DNA from: Bradyrhizobium stylosanthis
GTDB taxonomy: Bacteria; Pseudomonadota; Alphaproteobacteria; Rhizobiales; Xanthobacteraceae
Assembly (NCBI RefSeq): GCF_001641335.1
Contig: NZ_LVEM01000003.1
Location: forward strand, 81,443 to 145,442
Direction of reading: 5' to 3'
DNA: 64,000 nucleotides
Shown: one piece after another, positions 35,104-44,812 of the stretch
Layout: the number at the start of each line of letters is the position of its first letter
Numbering within the stretch: position 1 is the first letter of the stretch
Notes under the pieces: model-generated
Told to the model about the DNA's origin: nothing
Databases searched by the model: none
The model's input: only the letters and a program-made list of their open reading frames with translations
Position numbers and translations under genes: made by a program

Positions 35104-35340
35104 ATGCCCATCGTCACCATTCAAGTGACCCGCGAAGGAACGACGCCGGGAACGGCGTCGCTCACGGCGGATGAGAAGGCCGCACTGATCAAGGGCTCGA
35201 GCGAGCTGCTGCGCGACGTGCTCGGCAAGCCGCTGGATTCCACCTTCGTCGTGATCGAGGAAGTCGACACCGACAATTGGGGCTGGGGCGGTCTGCCCGT
35301 TCAGGAATTCCGGCGCCGCCGCGTCGCCCAAACGGGATGA
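35104..35340 (+). CDS. 4-oxalocrotonate tautomerase family protein
   Basis: This 78-residue tautomerase begins M-P-I-V-T-I, so the catalytic Pro is exposed after removal of Met, as the family requires. A central FVVIEEVDTDNWGWGG segment is typical of PptA-like members. The start ATG 35104 is preceded by GAGGAG and lies 16 bases after the SDR stop. It probably acts on a small keto/enol compound related to the SDR substrate. Confidence 0.85.
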   Translation: MPIVTIQVTREGTTPGTASLTADEKAALIKGSSELLRDVLGKPLDSTFVVIEEVDTDNWGWGGLPVQEFRRRRVAQTG

Positions 35341-35372
35341 TCCGCGCGCTCCGGTGCGCGCAGGAGGATGAC

Positions 35373-36626
35373 ATGACCAACGCAGATACAAAGCGACAGA
35401 TCGAGACCCGGCCGCATCAGCGGCCGGGCTCAAACGCGCGATCAACTTCGCAAGCCACTTCACAACAAACCTGGCGATACGCGGTGGCCGGCCTGTCCGC
35501 ATCGCTGGTCGGGCTCGGCCTCGCCCGCTTTTCCTACACGCCGCTGATCCCAGCCCTGATCGCGGCAAAGTGGTTCAGCCCGTCCGACGTCGTCTATCTC
35601 GGCGCGGCGAACCTTGCCGGCTATCTCGCCGGCGCACTCGCGGCACGCGCCCTGGCAAGCCGCATCGGCGCAGTCCGCGCGCTGCGGGCGATGATGCTGC
35701 TCGCCACACTCTCCTTCTTCGCAAGCTCGACGCCGGTGTCGTTCACCTGGTTCTTCGCCTGGCGCTTTCTTTCCGGCCTCACCGGCGGCATCATCATGGT
35801 GCTGGCGGCCTCCGTCATTCTGCCGCACACCGCTGCGGCGAGGCGGGGCATCGTCGGCGGCGTGATCTTCGCCGGCGTCGGGCTCGGCGTCGCCGCATCG
35901 GGCACGCTGGTTCCGCTGCTGCTGCAGCAAGGCTTGCAGCAGAGCTGGTATGGCCTCGGCGTCCTCTCCGCCCTGCTGACGCTCGCCAGTTGGTGGAACT
36001 GGCCCGCGGACGCCAGCAATGATGCCGCACCTTCGCACCAGGCCAAACCGCATCGCGCATCTCCCGCGGAGCGCGCGCTGCTGCTCCAGTACGGCCTCAA
36101 CGCCGTGGCGCTGGTGCCTCACATGGTCTTCATCGTCGATTTCGTGGCACGTGGCCTCGGCCAGGGCATTGCGGCGGGATCGCGCTACTGGGTGCTGTAC
36201 GGCCTCGGCGCCATCGTCGGCCCGCTCCTCACCGGCCATCTCGGGGACCGCTCAGGTTTCGGCCCGGCCTTGCGCGCGGCGTTCCTGATCGAGGCGGCGG
36301 CCGTGCTGCTCCCGACCGTGAGCACCGCACCGCTCTCGCTGATCGTGTCGAGCGTCGTGGTCGGCGGCTTTACGCCCGGCATCGTGCCGCTGGTGCTCGG
36401 ACGCATCCATGAGCTCGTGCCTCATTCGACCGAACGGCAGCGCTCGACCTGGAGCCACGCCACCACCAGCTTTGCACTGTTCCAGGCGGCGGCCGCTTAC
36501 GGCTTCTCATGGATCTACGCGCAGACCGGCGGCGACTATCTGGTCCTGTTCGGTCTTGGCGGCGCCGCCGTGGTGCTGGCCCTGGCAATCGATCTGGCGC
36601 TCGCGCTCACCACGCGCGAGGCATAG
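35373..36626 (+). CDS. YbfB/YjiJ family MFS transporter
   Basis: This 417-residue major facilitator has about twelve helices. After a polar N-terminal tail of 45 residues it shows GLGLARFSYTPLIPAL, which is characteristic of the YbfB/YjiJ group. The start ATG 35373 follows CAGGAGG. It is the third gene of the SDR-tautomerase operon, and its stop is 18 bases from the convergent monooxygenase stop. It is likely an exporter of the operon's substrate or of a drug-like compound. Confidence 0.85.
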   Translation: MTNADTKRQIETRPHQRPGSNARSTSQATSQQTWRYAVAGLSASLVGLGLARFSYTPLIPALIAAKWFSPSDVVYLGAANLAGYLAGALAARALASRIGAVRALRAMMLLATLSFFASSTPVSFTWFFAWRFLSGLTGGIIMVLAASVILPHTAAARRGIVGGVIFAGVGLGVAASGTLVPLLLQQGLQQSWYGLGVLSALLTLASWWNWPADASNDAAPSHQAKPHRASPAERALLLQYGLNAVALVPHMVFIVDFVARGLGQGIAAGSRYWVLYGLGAIVGPLLTGHLGDRSGFGPALRAAFLIEAAAVLLPTVSTAPLSLIVSSVVVGGFTPGIVPLVLGRIHELVPHSTERQRSTWSHATTSFALFQAAAAYGFSWIYAQTGGDYLVLFGLGGAAVVLALAIDLALALTTREA

Positions 36627-36644
36627 GGGCAGGCGACGGCGCGA

Positions 36645-38114
36645 TCAGGAATATCGCATCACGCCGTCGTCGATCCGGCCGAAGCGCAGCGAGACGATGT
36701 CGAACGCATAGTTCTGGTACAGCCGCCACGGCCGCTTCGAACCCTGCTTCGGCATCTTGGCGATCGAGCGCTGCACATAGCCCGAGGTGAAGTCGAGCGA
36801 GGGCTGCGCGGTGATTTCAGGATCGTCATTGTGCGGCATGCATTGCCGGAAATTGTGCCGGTCCATGTAGTTGATGAGGCGGCAGACATATTCGCAGGTG
36901 AGATCGCATTTCAGCGTCCAGGACGCATTGGTATAGCCGAAGGCCGAGGCCATATTCGGCACATCCGCATACATCATGCCCTTGTAGGTCAGCGTGCTGG
37001 CGAAATCGACGGGGCGGCCGTCGACGCTGACCTCGAGGCCGCCGACGACCTGCAGCACCAGGCCGGTTGCCGTCACGATGATGTCGGCGGCAAGCTCGCG
37101 TCCATCCTTGAGACGGATGCCGTCGCGGGTGAACGTGTCGATCTCATTGGTGACGACGGAGGCGCGCTGCTCGCGGATCGCCTGGAAGAGGTCGCCATCG
37201 GGCACGAGGCACAGCCGCTGGTCCCAGGGATTGTAGCGCGGCGTGAAATGGGTGGCGATGTCGTAGTCGGGCCCGAGCGCCATGCGGACGCCACCGAGGA
37301 TCAGGTTCTTCACCTTGTCCGGCCGGCGCCGGCTGAGCTGGAAGAAGAACATCCCCCACATCACGTTGCGCCAGCGGATCAGATGATAGGCAAGCTGCGC
37401 CGGGAGATTGCGGCGCAATTTGTTGGCGAGCGGATCCTGCGCCGGGCGCGACACCACATAGGTCGGCGAACGCTGCAGCATGGTGACTTCAGCGGCCTTC
37501 TTGGCGAGCTCCGGCACCAGCGTCACGGCGGTCGCGCCCGAGCCGATCACGACGACGCGTTTTCCCGCGTAGTCGATATCCTCAGTCCATTTCTGTGGAT
37601 GCACGATACGGCCCGCGAAATCCGCAACGCCCTTGAACTCGGGCGTGTAGCCGGCCTCGTATTTGTAGTAGCCCGAGCACATGAAGAGGAAATTGCAGGT
37701 GAAACGCACGATCTCGGTCGCGCCCTCGCCTGTCGTGCGCTCGGCCTCGACGGTCCAGCGCGCCTCCGGCGTCGACCATTCCGCACGCTTGACGCGGTGG
37801 TGGAAGCGGATGTGCCTGTCGATGCCGTTGTCGGCCGCCGTGTCGCGCACATAGTCGAGAATCTGCGGCCCGTCGGCGATCGCCTTCGGATCGGTCCACG
37901 GCTTGAAGGAATAGCCGAGCGTGAACATGTCGCTGTCGGACCGGATGCCGGGATAGCGAAACAGGTCCCAGGTGCCGCCGATGCAGTCGCGCCCCTCGAG
38001 GATGACGTAGCTCTTCCCCGGACACTTGGTCTGGAGATGATAGCCCGCGCCGATGCCTGATAGCCCGGCACCGACGATGAGGACGTCGAAATGTTCGTTG
38101 TCACGCGCTCCCAT
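36645..38114 (-). CDS. flavin-containing monooxygenase (Baeyer-Villiger type)
   Basis: This 489-residue class B flavoprotein monooxygenase has an FAD Rossmann motif VGAGLSGIG at 14-22 and a second NADPH motif VIGSGATAVTL in the middle. The fingerprint FAGRIVHPQKW (FxGxxxHxxxW) separates Baeyer-Villiger/FMO enzymes from other flavoproteins. It probably oxygenates ketones or heteroatoms. The start is ATG 38114. It is convergent with the MFS gene and not obviously part of that operon. Confidence 0.88.
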   Translation of the reverse strand: MGARDNEHFDVLIVGAGLSGIGAGYHLQTKCPGKSYVILEGRDCIGGTWDLFRYPGIRSDSDMFTLGYSFKPWTDPKAIADGPQILDYVRDTAADNGIDRHIRFHHRVKRAEWSTPEARWTVEAERTTGEGATEIVRFTCNFLFMCSGYYKYEAGYTPEFKGVADFAGRIVHPQKWTEDIDYAGKRVVVIGSGATAVTLVPELAKKAAEVTMLQRSPTYVVSRPAQDPLANKLRRNLPAQLAYHLIRWRNVMWGMFFFQLSRRRPDKVKNLILGGVRMALGPDYDIATHFTPRYNPWDQRLCLVPDGDLFQAIREQRASVVTNEIDTFTRDGIRLKDGRELAADIIVTATGLVLQVVGGLEVSVDGRPVDFASTLTYKGMMYADVPNMASAFGYTNASWTLKCDLTCEYVCRLINYMDRHNFRQCMPHNDDPEITAQPSLDFTSGYVQRSIAKMPKQGSKRPWRLYQNYAFDIVSLRFGRIDDGVMRYS

Positions 38115-38194
38115 AGGTTGATTAGCGCGCGATTGCCGAAAAAATCAACCACCAAACGATGCGCGGGACCCGCAACACACGTGTCGGACCGCCC

Positions 38195-40396
38195 TCAGGC
38201 CACGGTTCGCAGGTGCGGCACGCTCGGCTGGATGCTCGGCTGCGTGCTCATATTGTCCGCCAGACGGGCACGGAACGTCGGGTAGCGCAGCGCCTCGAGC
38301 GGCGAGAGCTTCGCCAGGTCGTAAAGCGGGGTACGCAGCCAGGTCTCCCTTTCCTGCCGATCCTCCGGCACAAAGTCCGGCAGCTTCCTGGGTGACAACC
38401 CATCCCACAGCTCCCGCCGCCGATACAGCAGTGCAGAGACGGCAAAGACGCCGGCCATCACGGCCCACATCAGGCTTGCCAGCAACGCGTTCGGCCATTG
38501 CAGATCAACGGCGTTCGAAAGCTTCCGGTAGTTCTGCAGAGCCGCGAATGCGGGTTTCATGCTCGCTATCTGCATTTGCAGGACATACAGATTGGACATG
38601 ACCTCGCCCTTCGATAAGGTCGACAAGAATCCGCCAAGCTCGCAACCAGGCTTGAAGAGCTGCCGCCCACCGCCCAGGTCGCCCATGGTATCGCATTCCG
38701 TCACGATCGCAGACAGGGCTTCGGGCTCATAAACACTCTTGTCGCCCTTGAGGATATTCGCTCTCACATTCTGCAGCGCGGTTTCCAGGTTTCGCACGGA
38801 CGCCTGCGATACAGAGGTGCGGAACCAGCTGTCTTCGTCCCTCTTGTCCTGATTGACCTTGTCGATGTTGCCGAGGGTGATGAGCGCCGATTCCACGTAT
38901 TGCAGCGGCGTGCTGCTGACGATCGTATAATCCGACGGCCAGTACAGCACGAATGCGAATACGAAGGCGATGATCGAATAGCTGCCGCCTGCATAGAATG
39001 TCATCTTGAGCAGCTCGACGCGATTTGTGCGATAGCCCACGGTGGCGGCGACCGCCTCCTCCGTCGGTGGCGAACTCGCAGCCCAGCGCATCAACATCTG
39101 AAAAAGCAGGGTGGACGGAAGTGCTATCCCGAACGCCATCAGGAGCATCGCATAGAACCGCCCGCTTCCGCCCTGGTGAACGGCAAATGTCACCAACGCC
39201 GAGATGATCGTGATGGCGATCGTGTTGAGGATCGCGCAGCGAATGATGACATCCGAGCTGTACTTCCAGTCGCCGCTCGCCAGCCGTTTCTCCCGCCAGC
39301 GCGTGACGAAGAATGCGGTGAGCAGAAACACGAGAAAGGCCAGCGTGAGGTGCCACTTCTGCTGGACCGATTCATCCTGAAACTGCATCGCCCTGACTTT
39401 CATCAGGATCAGGAAGACCGACGCCACGCCACCGAGATAAAACGCCAGGTGAAAAATGAATGTCGCGGGCGAACGTGGCGCGGGCGTGCTCACGTTGAGC
39501 CTGATCGACCTCAGCTTGGCGTTGACGGCGGTCTCGTTCTCGCAGGCGCGCCACAGGATCGACGCCAGGAACACCGCGAGCGCATTCTTGAATGCGTCGA
39601 TCTTCCGCGAAACATCTTCGCCGAGGTCACCGCGATCGAGCTCCTTGGTCAGGGCCTCGCGCTGCTCGCGAACGAACCCGAACGCACGCTCGTTCTCCGG
39701 CTGTCGCATCACCGGCTTGAACTGATCGTCCCGATCCCGCAACAGCTCGAGCCGCGAATAGAGAAACTTGGCCCGAATCCAGTTTTGCCGGGAGCCTTCC
39801 TGACTTTCCTCGATCAGGGCCTGCGTCGGCGGGGAGAGCTCTCCTGCGGCGCGCAGCTCTTCGTCTGTCAGCGGAAAGCTGCCGTCGAGCGCGACCGCAA
39901 GGTTGGTCACCGCGTAGGGGATGTAGGCCGCTTCATGGGCGATGGATCGGAGCCACCCCTCCATTCGGCCGAGATACTTGTCGTCGTCGCGGCTTCCGAT
40001 CAATGTGATGATCGATGTCGCCGCGAGCGGCCACACCGAATTGTCGATCTTGCCGTCCGAGCCGCCGGGAATGTAGGACAGAACGGGCGCAATCGCGGTC
40101 GGGCCGATCGCCAGCAGGATGAAATAGAAGCCCAACATCAAGCCGACGTAGATCGCCAGACCCTTCATGTATCGCGAATGCGACGTGAGCGATTCCGGAG
40201 CCAGCTCGATGAATTCGCCGACCGTCGTCTTGGCGTAGGTGGGAACCTTGTAGTGATCGGTCGCAAAGACAACGACCACAAGGACGCCGAACAGGAATGA
40301 GGCAATCTGCGAGCCCGTAATCTGCTGAATGACAGGAGGAAGATACTGCGTCCATGCGCAGAAGGTGGAGAAAACGGAATATGGGCACTCCATCAT
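38195..40396 (-). CDS. large membrane protein of unknown family next to a RiPP maturase
   Basis: This 733-residue protein has eight or nine hydrophobic spans: about 31-47, 78-97, possibly 121-134, 312-333, 348-365, 384-406, 413-435, 468-486 and 637-657. A charged soluble segment (135-300) separates the early spans from a central block of five. A second soluble domain (490-635) follows. No ATP-binding, protease or transporter motif was recognised. AGGAGG stands five bases before ATG 40396. It starts 28 bases after the radical SAM stop and is almost certainly co-transcribed. It may export, sense or protect against the peptide, but that is only context. Confidence 0.65.
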   Translation of the reverse strand: MMECPYSVFSTFCAWTQYLPPVIQQITGSQIASFLFGVLVVVVFATDHYKVPTYAKTTVGEFIELAPESLTSHSRYMKGLAIYVGLMLGFYFILLAIGPTAIAPVLSYIPGGSDGKIDNSVWPLAATSIITLIGSRDDDKYLGRMEGWLRSIAHEAAYIPYAVTNLAVALDGSFPLTDEELRAAGELSPPTQALIEESQEGSRQNWIRAKFLYSRLELLRDRDDQFKPVMRQPENERAFGFVREQREALTKELDRGDLGEDVSRKIDAFKNALAVFLASILWRACENETAVNAKLRSIRLNVSTPAPRSPATFIFHLAFYLGGVASVFLILMKVRAMQFQDESVQQKWHLTLAFLVFLLTAFFVTRWREKRLASGDWKYSSDVIIRCAILNTIAITIISALVTFAVHQGGSGRFYAMLLMAFGIALPSTLLFQMLMRWAASSPPTEEAVAATVGYRTNRVELLKMTFYAGGSYSIIAFVFAFVLYWPSDYTIVSSTPLQYVESALITLGNIDKVNQDKRDEDSWFRTSVSQASVRNLETALQNVRANILKGDKSVYEPEALSAIVTECDTMGDLGGGRQLFKPGCELGGFLSTLSKGEVMSNLYVLQMQIASMKPAFAALQNYRKLSNAVDLQWPNALLASLMWAVMAGVFAVSALLYRRRELWDGLSPRKLPDFVPEDRQERETWLRTPLYDLAKLSPLEALRYPTFRARLADNMSTQPSIQPSVPHLRTVA

Positions 40397-40424
40397 CGTG
40401 GCCTCCTACCGAAATAACTTCCGA

Positions 40425-41579
40425 TTAAATCCGCGGCTCTGCAAAATGTCTTGGACTGGAAATGAAACGATCCCTGGGTGTTTGCCGCGCCCAATGGATC
40501 ATGCTGCGGAATGCCTCTGCAGCGGGCTGCACGGAGAATCTGCAGAACTGCGTCTCGGCAGACTCCAGCGACCCGTTTTCCTGCATCTTGTTGGAGGGCG
40601 CGCCGCCGCCGCACACCGCGAAGTATCGGCACCGCGCGCGGCACAGGTCCACGCCCCGCCGGATCTCCGCCTCGGTCCGGGCAACGAGCGCACTGCTGAA
40701 GATCCGGTCGAAATCGTCGGTCAGGACGTTACCGAAATTGAAATTGCGATGCGCCTGTGAGCGCACCTCCATGAACTCCGGCGAGAACGTCGTCACGTCG
40801 CCGTTCGCAGCGACCACGAGGACGTCCCAGGCGCCGATCTGCTCGTTGTGCAATTCTCCGCCCGCCAGGATCGAGGCGATCCGCTCGACTTCCTTGATGT
40901 GCAGCGGGAAGCCCTCGCGATAGGCGCGCTTCATCAGGCCGAACAGGAATCCGGTGATGGCTTCGGTGTAGTCCCCGGCACCGAACGAGCTCGTAGCGTG
41001 GCGTCCCTCGGACTCGTCGATCGAAAACGAGACGTGGGAGATGTCGTTGTCGCGGTAGAACTGGAAATAGGCGTCGACCGCCCCAAGCGAGCGCGGATGC
41101 AGGACCGTGACGACGTTGGGATGGATCCGCGCCTGCTGCAGCTCGCGCAGCGTCTGCATGGCGAGAGACCAGGTCCCCTTGCCGTTCCGCGTCTTCCTGC
41201 GTGCGTCGTGAAACTCGCGCGGACCGTCAATCGAGAGGCCGATCTGCGTACCGGTCTGCTGGGCAAACTGGATCCACTCCCGCCCGAGCCCGATCCCGTT
41301 CGATTGCAGCGAGAAGTTGGTCGCCTCCGGCGCCGTGTTCCGCAGCTCGTTGTAGGCGTTTCGATACCAGGGAATGGGCACCGTCGTCGGCTCGCCGGCA
41401 TGCCAAATGACCGTCGGCGTGGCGTCACGGGCGATCCTTGGGAAAATCCTGTCGCGGATCGCAGAGACGACCTCTTCACCCATCACGGTGCGGTCGTCGC
41501 GGTGGCGCAGATAGCAATAGTCGCAGGCGATGTTACAGAACGGCGTAGGCTGAAGGACTATGAGAGCCGGGCGCCACAT
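40425..41579 (-). CDS. radical SAM/SPASM peptide maturase (GrrM/OscB-like, cyclophane-forming)
   Basis: This 384-residue radical SAM enzyme carries the cluster motif C15-x3-C19-x2-C22 (CNIACDYC) and a short C-terminal SPASM domain with C313, C317, C323 and C346. The stretch YFAVCGGGAPSNK followed by ENG and ET.FCR is, from memory of the family, characteristic of GrrM/OscB-type enzymes that form three-residue cyclophanes in RiPP precursors. The ATG at 41579 is three bases after the stop of a small gene whose product ends in aromatic-X-Asn triplets, the expected substrate. The family call is strong; the chemistry is inferred. Confidence 0.85.
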   Translation of the reverse strand: MWRPALIVLQPTPFCNIACDYCYLRHRDDRTVMGEEVVSAIRDRIFPRIARDATPTVIWHAGEPTTVPIPWYRNAYNELRNTAPEATNFSLQSNGIGLGREWIQFAQQTGTQIGLSIDGPREFHDARRKTRNGKGTWSLAMQTLRELQQARIHPNVVTVLHPRSLGAVDAYFQFYRDNDISHVSFSIDESEGRHATSSFGAGDYTEAITGFLFGLMKRAYREGFPLHIKEVERIASILAGGELHNEQIGAWDVLVVAANGDVTTFSPEFMEVRSQAHRNFNFGNVLTDDFDRIFSSALVARTEAEIRRGVDLCRARCRYFAVCGGGAPSNKMQENGSLESAETQFCRFSVQPAAEAFRSMIHWARQTPRDRFISSPRHFAEPRI

Positions 41580-41582
41580 CGT

Positions 41583-41840
41583 TCAACACCTTCGCCAGAC
41601 CCCGCTGAAACAATTGGCGAAATTGAACCACTGCGACAACCGGATCCGCCGTGGTCCCGCGCCCGGTCCCGCCCCGCTCTCGTCCTGCTTGACGTCGGCA
41701 GACGCTGTTTCAAGCGCATCCGCAAGGCTGCCGGATTGGAAGAACGCCGCAGGATCGGTGTCGATCGGAGTTGCAGCATTGGTGGGGTTGGCCGCCGCGA
41801 GCACAAAAGCCAACGGCCATGCGTCCTTGAAATACGCCAC
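41583..41840 (-). CDS. candidate cyclophane RiPP precursor peptide
   Basis: This is an 85-residue precursor candidate. The GTG start at 41840 is chosen because GGAGG lies five bases upstream; another GTG at 41909 has no such site. The leader has a hydrophobic segment (PLAFVLAAANPTNAA, 9-23), as GrrA-type leaders do, then an acidic region and a Gly/Pro/Ala linker (56-63). The core ends QWFNFANCFSGVWRRC: triplets W71-F-N73 and F74-A-N76 back to back, then W82-R-R84 and Cys at 77 and 85 (the last residue). Its stop is three bases before the radical SAM gene. Confidence 0.7.
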   Translation of the reverse strand: MAYFKDAWPLAFVLAAANPTNAATPIDTDPAAFFQSGSLADALETASADVKQDESGAGPGAGPRRIRLSQWFNFANCFSGVWRRC

Positions 41841-41944
41841 AGCACCCTCCAGCAATAAACCAAATCGCAATTGCCAGTATTCACTCCCAGAGGTTGCAGT
41901 AACACCCACCTGTCGACCGGCATGTGAGCCAGTTCACTAGTCGT

Positions 41945-41980
41945 AAAAAAAGCCGCGCCGGACAGATCGTCCGACGCGGC
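41945..41980 (-). terminator. strong rho-independent terminator of ahcY
   Basis: On the minus strand GCCGCGTCGGAC, a five-base loop and GTCCGGCGCGGC are followed by seven T. It ends ahcY transcription 28 bases after its stop and isolates the RiPP locus, whose promoter must therefore lie in 41841-41944. Confidence 0.9.
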
Positions 41981-42007
41981 CAAACCAGGACAAACGTCCT
42001 GACGTAA

Positions 42008-43429
42008 TCAGTAGCGATAGTGATCCGACTTGTACGGGCCTTCCTGCTTCACGCCGATGTAGTCGGCCTGGTCCTTGCGCAGCTCGGTGAGCTTGACGCC
42101 GATCTTGGCGAGGTGCAGGCGCGCGACCTTCTCGTCGAGCGACTTCGGCAGCACGTAGACTTCCTTCTTGTACTTGCCGTCCTTGTTGTTGGCGAACAGC
42201 TCGATCTGCGCCAGCGTCTGGTTGGTGAACGACGCCGACATCACGAAGGACGGATGGCCCATCGCGTTGCCGAGGTTCACGAGGCGGCCCTCCGACAGCA
42301 TGATGATGCGGTGCTTGTCGGGGAACTCGATCTCGTCGACCTGCGGCTTGATGTTGGTCCACTTCAGATTGCGCAGACCCGCGATCTGGATCTCGTTGTC
42401 GAAGTGGCCGATGTTGCAGACGATGGCGCGATCCTTCATCGCGCGCATGTGCTCGATGGTGATGATGTCCTTGTTGCCGGTGGCGGTGACGAAGATGTCG
42501 GCGCGGGGCGCGGCGTCTTCCATGGTCACGACCTCGTAGCCTTCCATCGCGGCCTGCAGCGCGCAGATCGGATCGACTTCCGACACCATCACGCGGCAGC
42601 CGGCCTGGCGCAGCGAGGCGGCCGAGCCCTTGCCGACGTCGCCGAAGCCGGCGACCATCGCGACCTTGCCCGACATCATCACGTCGGTGCCGCGGCGGAT
42701 GCCGTCGACCAGCGATTCACGGCAACCATAGAGGTTGTCGAACTTCGACTTGGTGACGCTGTCGTTGACGTTGATCGCTGGCCACAGCAGCGTGCCGGCC
42801 TTCTGCATGTCATAGAGACGATGCACGCCCGTGGTGGTTTCTTCGGAAACGCCCCTGATGCTCTCGGCGATCGCGGCGAAGTAGCCCTTCGGCTTTTCCT
42901 TGAGCTGCTTCTTCAGGAGCGCGAAGAAGACTTCCTCTTCCTCGGAGCCGGGCTTGTCGAGGAACGCGGTGTCGCCTTTCTCGGCGCGCAGGCCGAGATG
43001 GACGTACATGGTGGCGTCGCCGCCGTCATCGAGGATCATGTTCGGGTGGCCGCCACCGTGCCAGTCGAACAGCTTTGCGGTGTAGTCCCAGTAATCCTTC
43101 AGCGTCTCGCCCTTGACGGCGAACACGGGAATGCCGGCCGCCGCGATCGCGGCGGCAGCGTGATCCTGCGTCGAATAGATGTTGCAGGAGACCCAGCGGA
43201 TGTCGGCGCCGAGGGCTGCCAGCGTCTCGATCAGCACGCCGGTCTGGATCGTCATATGCAGGGAGCCGGCGATGCGCGCGCCCTTCAGCGGCTGCTTCGG
43301 GCCGTACTCCTCGCGGGTGGCCATCAGGCCGGGCATCTCGGTTTCGGCCAGCGAGAGTTCCTTGCGGCCGAAATCGGCGAGCGAAATGTCCTTGACGATG
43401 TAATCGGTGAAGCCGGGCTTCGCGTTCAT
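42008..43429 (-). CDS. ahcY: adenosylhomocysteinase
   Basis: This 473-residue enzyme hydrolyses S-adenosylhomocysteine to adenosine and homocysteine, relieving product inhibition of methyltransferases. Diagnostic segments are the N-terminal FTDYIVKDISLADFGRKE, the NAD-binding VAGFGDVGKGSAASLR, and the C-terminal KSDHYRY. The insert of about 40 residues seen in many proteobacterial enzymes is present. It lies downstream of metK on the same strand, separated by a 92-base palindromic repeat. The start is ATG 43429. Confidence 0.96.
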   Translation of the reverse strand: MNAKPGFTDYIVKDISLADFGRKELSLAETEMPGLMATREEYGPKQPLKGARIAGSLHMTIQTGVLIETLAALGADIRWVSCNIYSTQDHAAAAIAAAGIPVFAVKGETLKDYWDYTAKLFDWHGGGHPNMILDDGGDATMYVHLGLRAEKGDTAFLDKPGSEEEEVFFALLKKQLKEKPKGYFAAIAESIRGVSEETTTGVHRLYDMQKAGTLLWPAINVNDSVTKSKFDNLYGCRESLVDGIRRGTDVMMSGKVAMVAGFGDVGKGSAASLRQAGCRVMVSEVDPICALQAAMEGYEVVTMEDAAPRADIFVTATGNKDIITIEHMRAMKDRAIVCNIGHFDNEIQIAGLRNLKWTNIKPQVDEIEFPDKHRIIMLSEGRLVNLGNAMGHPSFVMSASFTNQTLAQIELFANNKDGKYKKEVYVLPKSLDEKVARLHLAKIGVKLTELRKDQADYIGVKQEGPYKSDHYRY

Positions 43430-43452
43430 AGGGGGTTCCTGTTTGTTTGGCT

Positions 43453-43544
43453 CGTCATTCCGGAGCGCTCGCGAGGCGAGCGAACCCGGAATTCGAAAGG
43501 TTCGAGATTCCGGGGAGCCGCTGTCGCGGCGCCCCGGAATGACG
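43453..43544. repeat. palindromic intergenic repeat between metK and ahcY
   Basis: The unit is bounded by CGTCATTCCGG at the left and CCGGAATGACG at the right. Two internal palindromes lie inside, around CGCTCGCGAGGCGAGCG and GCCGCTGTCGCGGC. It fills most of the 123-base gap between the two genes. The same style, but a different sequence family, is seen at 8371 and 53857. Confidence 0.75.
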
Positions 43545-43552
43545 CAAGAGAA

Positions 43553-44749
<1,197 letters not shown>

Positions 44750-44765
44750 CAAGTAACCCCTTGTT

Positions 44766-44782
44766 CCGCCACTCGATGGCGG
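44766..44782 (-). promoter_or_regulatory. hairpin in the metK leader
   Basis: CCGCCA and TGGCGG form a 6-bp stem with a CTCGA loop, ending about nine bases before the metK ribosome site. It could modulate translation. No known SAM or SAM/SAH riboswitch consensus was found in this 63-base leader. Confidence 0.3.
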
Positions 44783-44812
44783 TTCGTTTGCGATATTTAC
44801 CGTTGGATGATG

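Noticed and set aside
41841..41909. Longer precursor starting at GTG 41909
   Set aside because: No ribosome site there, while GGAGG lies five bases before GTG 41840, and the shorter product begins just before the hydrophobic leader.
41841..41944. Sigma-54 promoter for the RiPP locus (TGGCTCACATGC)
   Set aside because: The GG and GC elements are nine bases apart rather than twelve, so the spacing is wrong.
44750..44812. SAM or SAM/SAH riboswitch upstream of metK
   Set aside because: Only 63 bases are available, with one simple 6-bp hairpin and no pairing for a pseudoknot; no known consensus was found.
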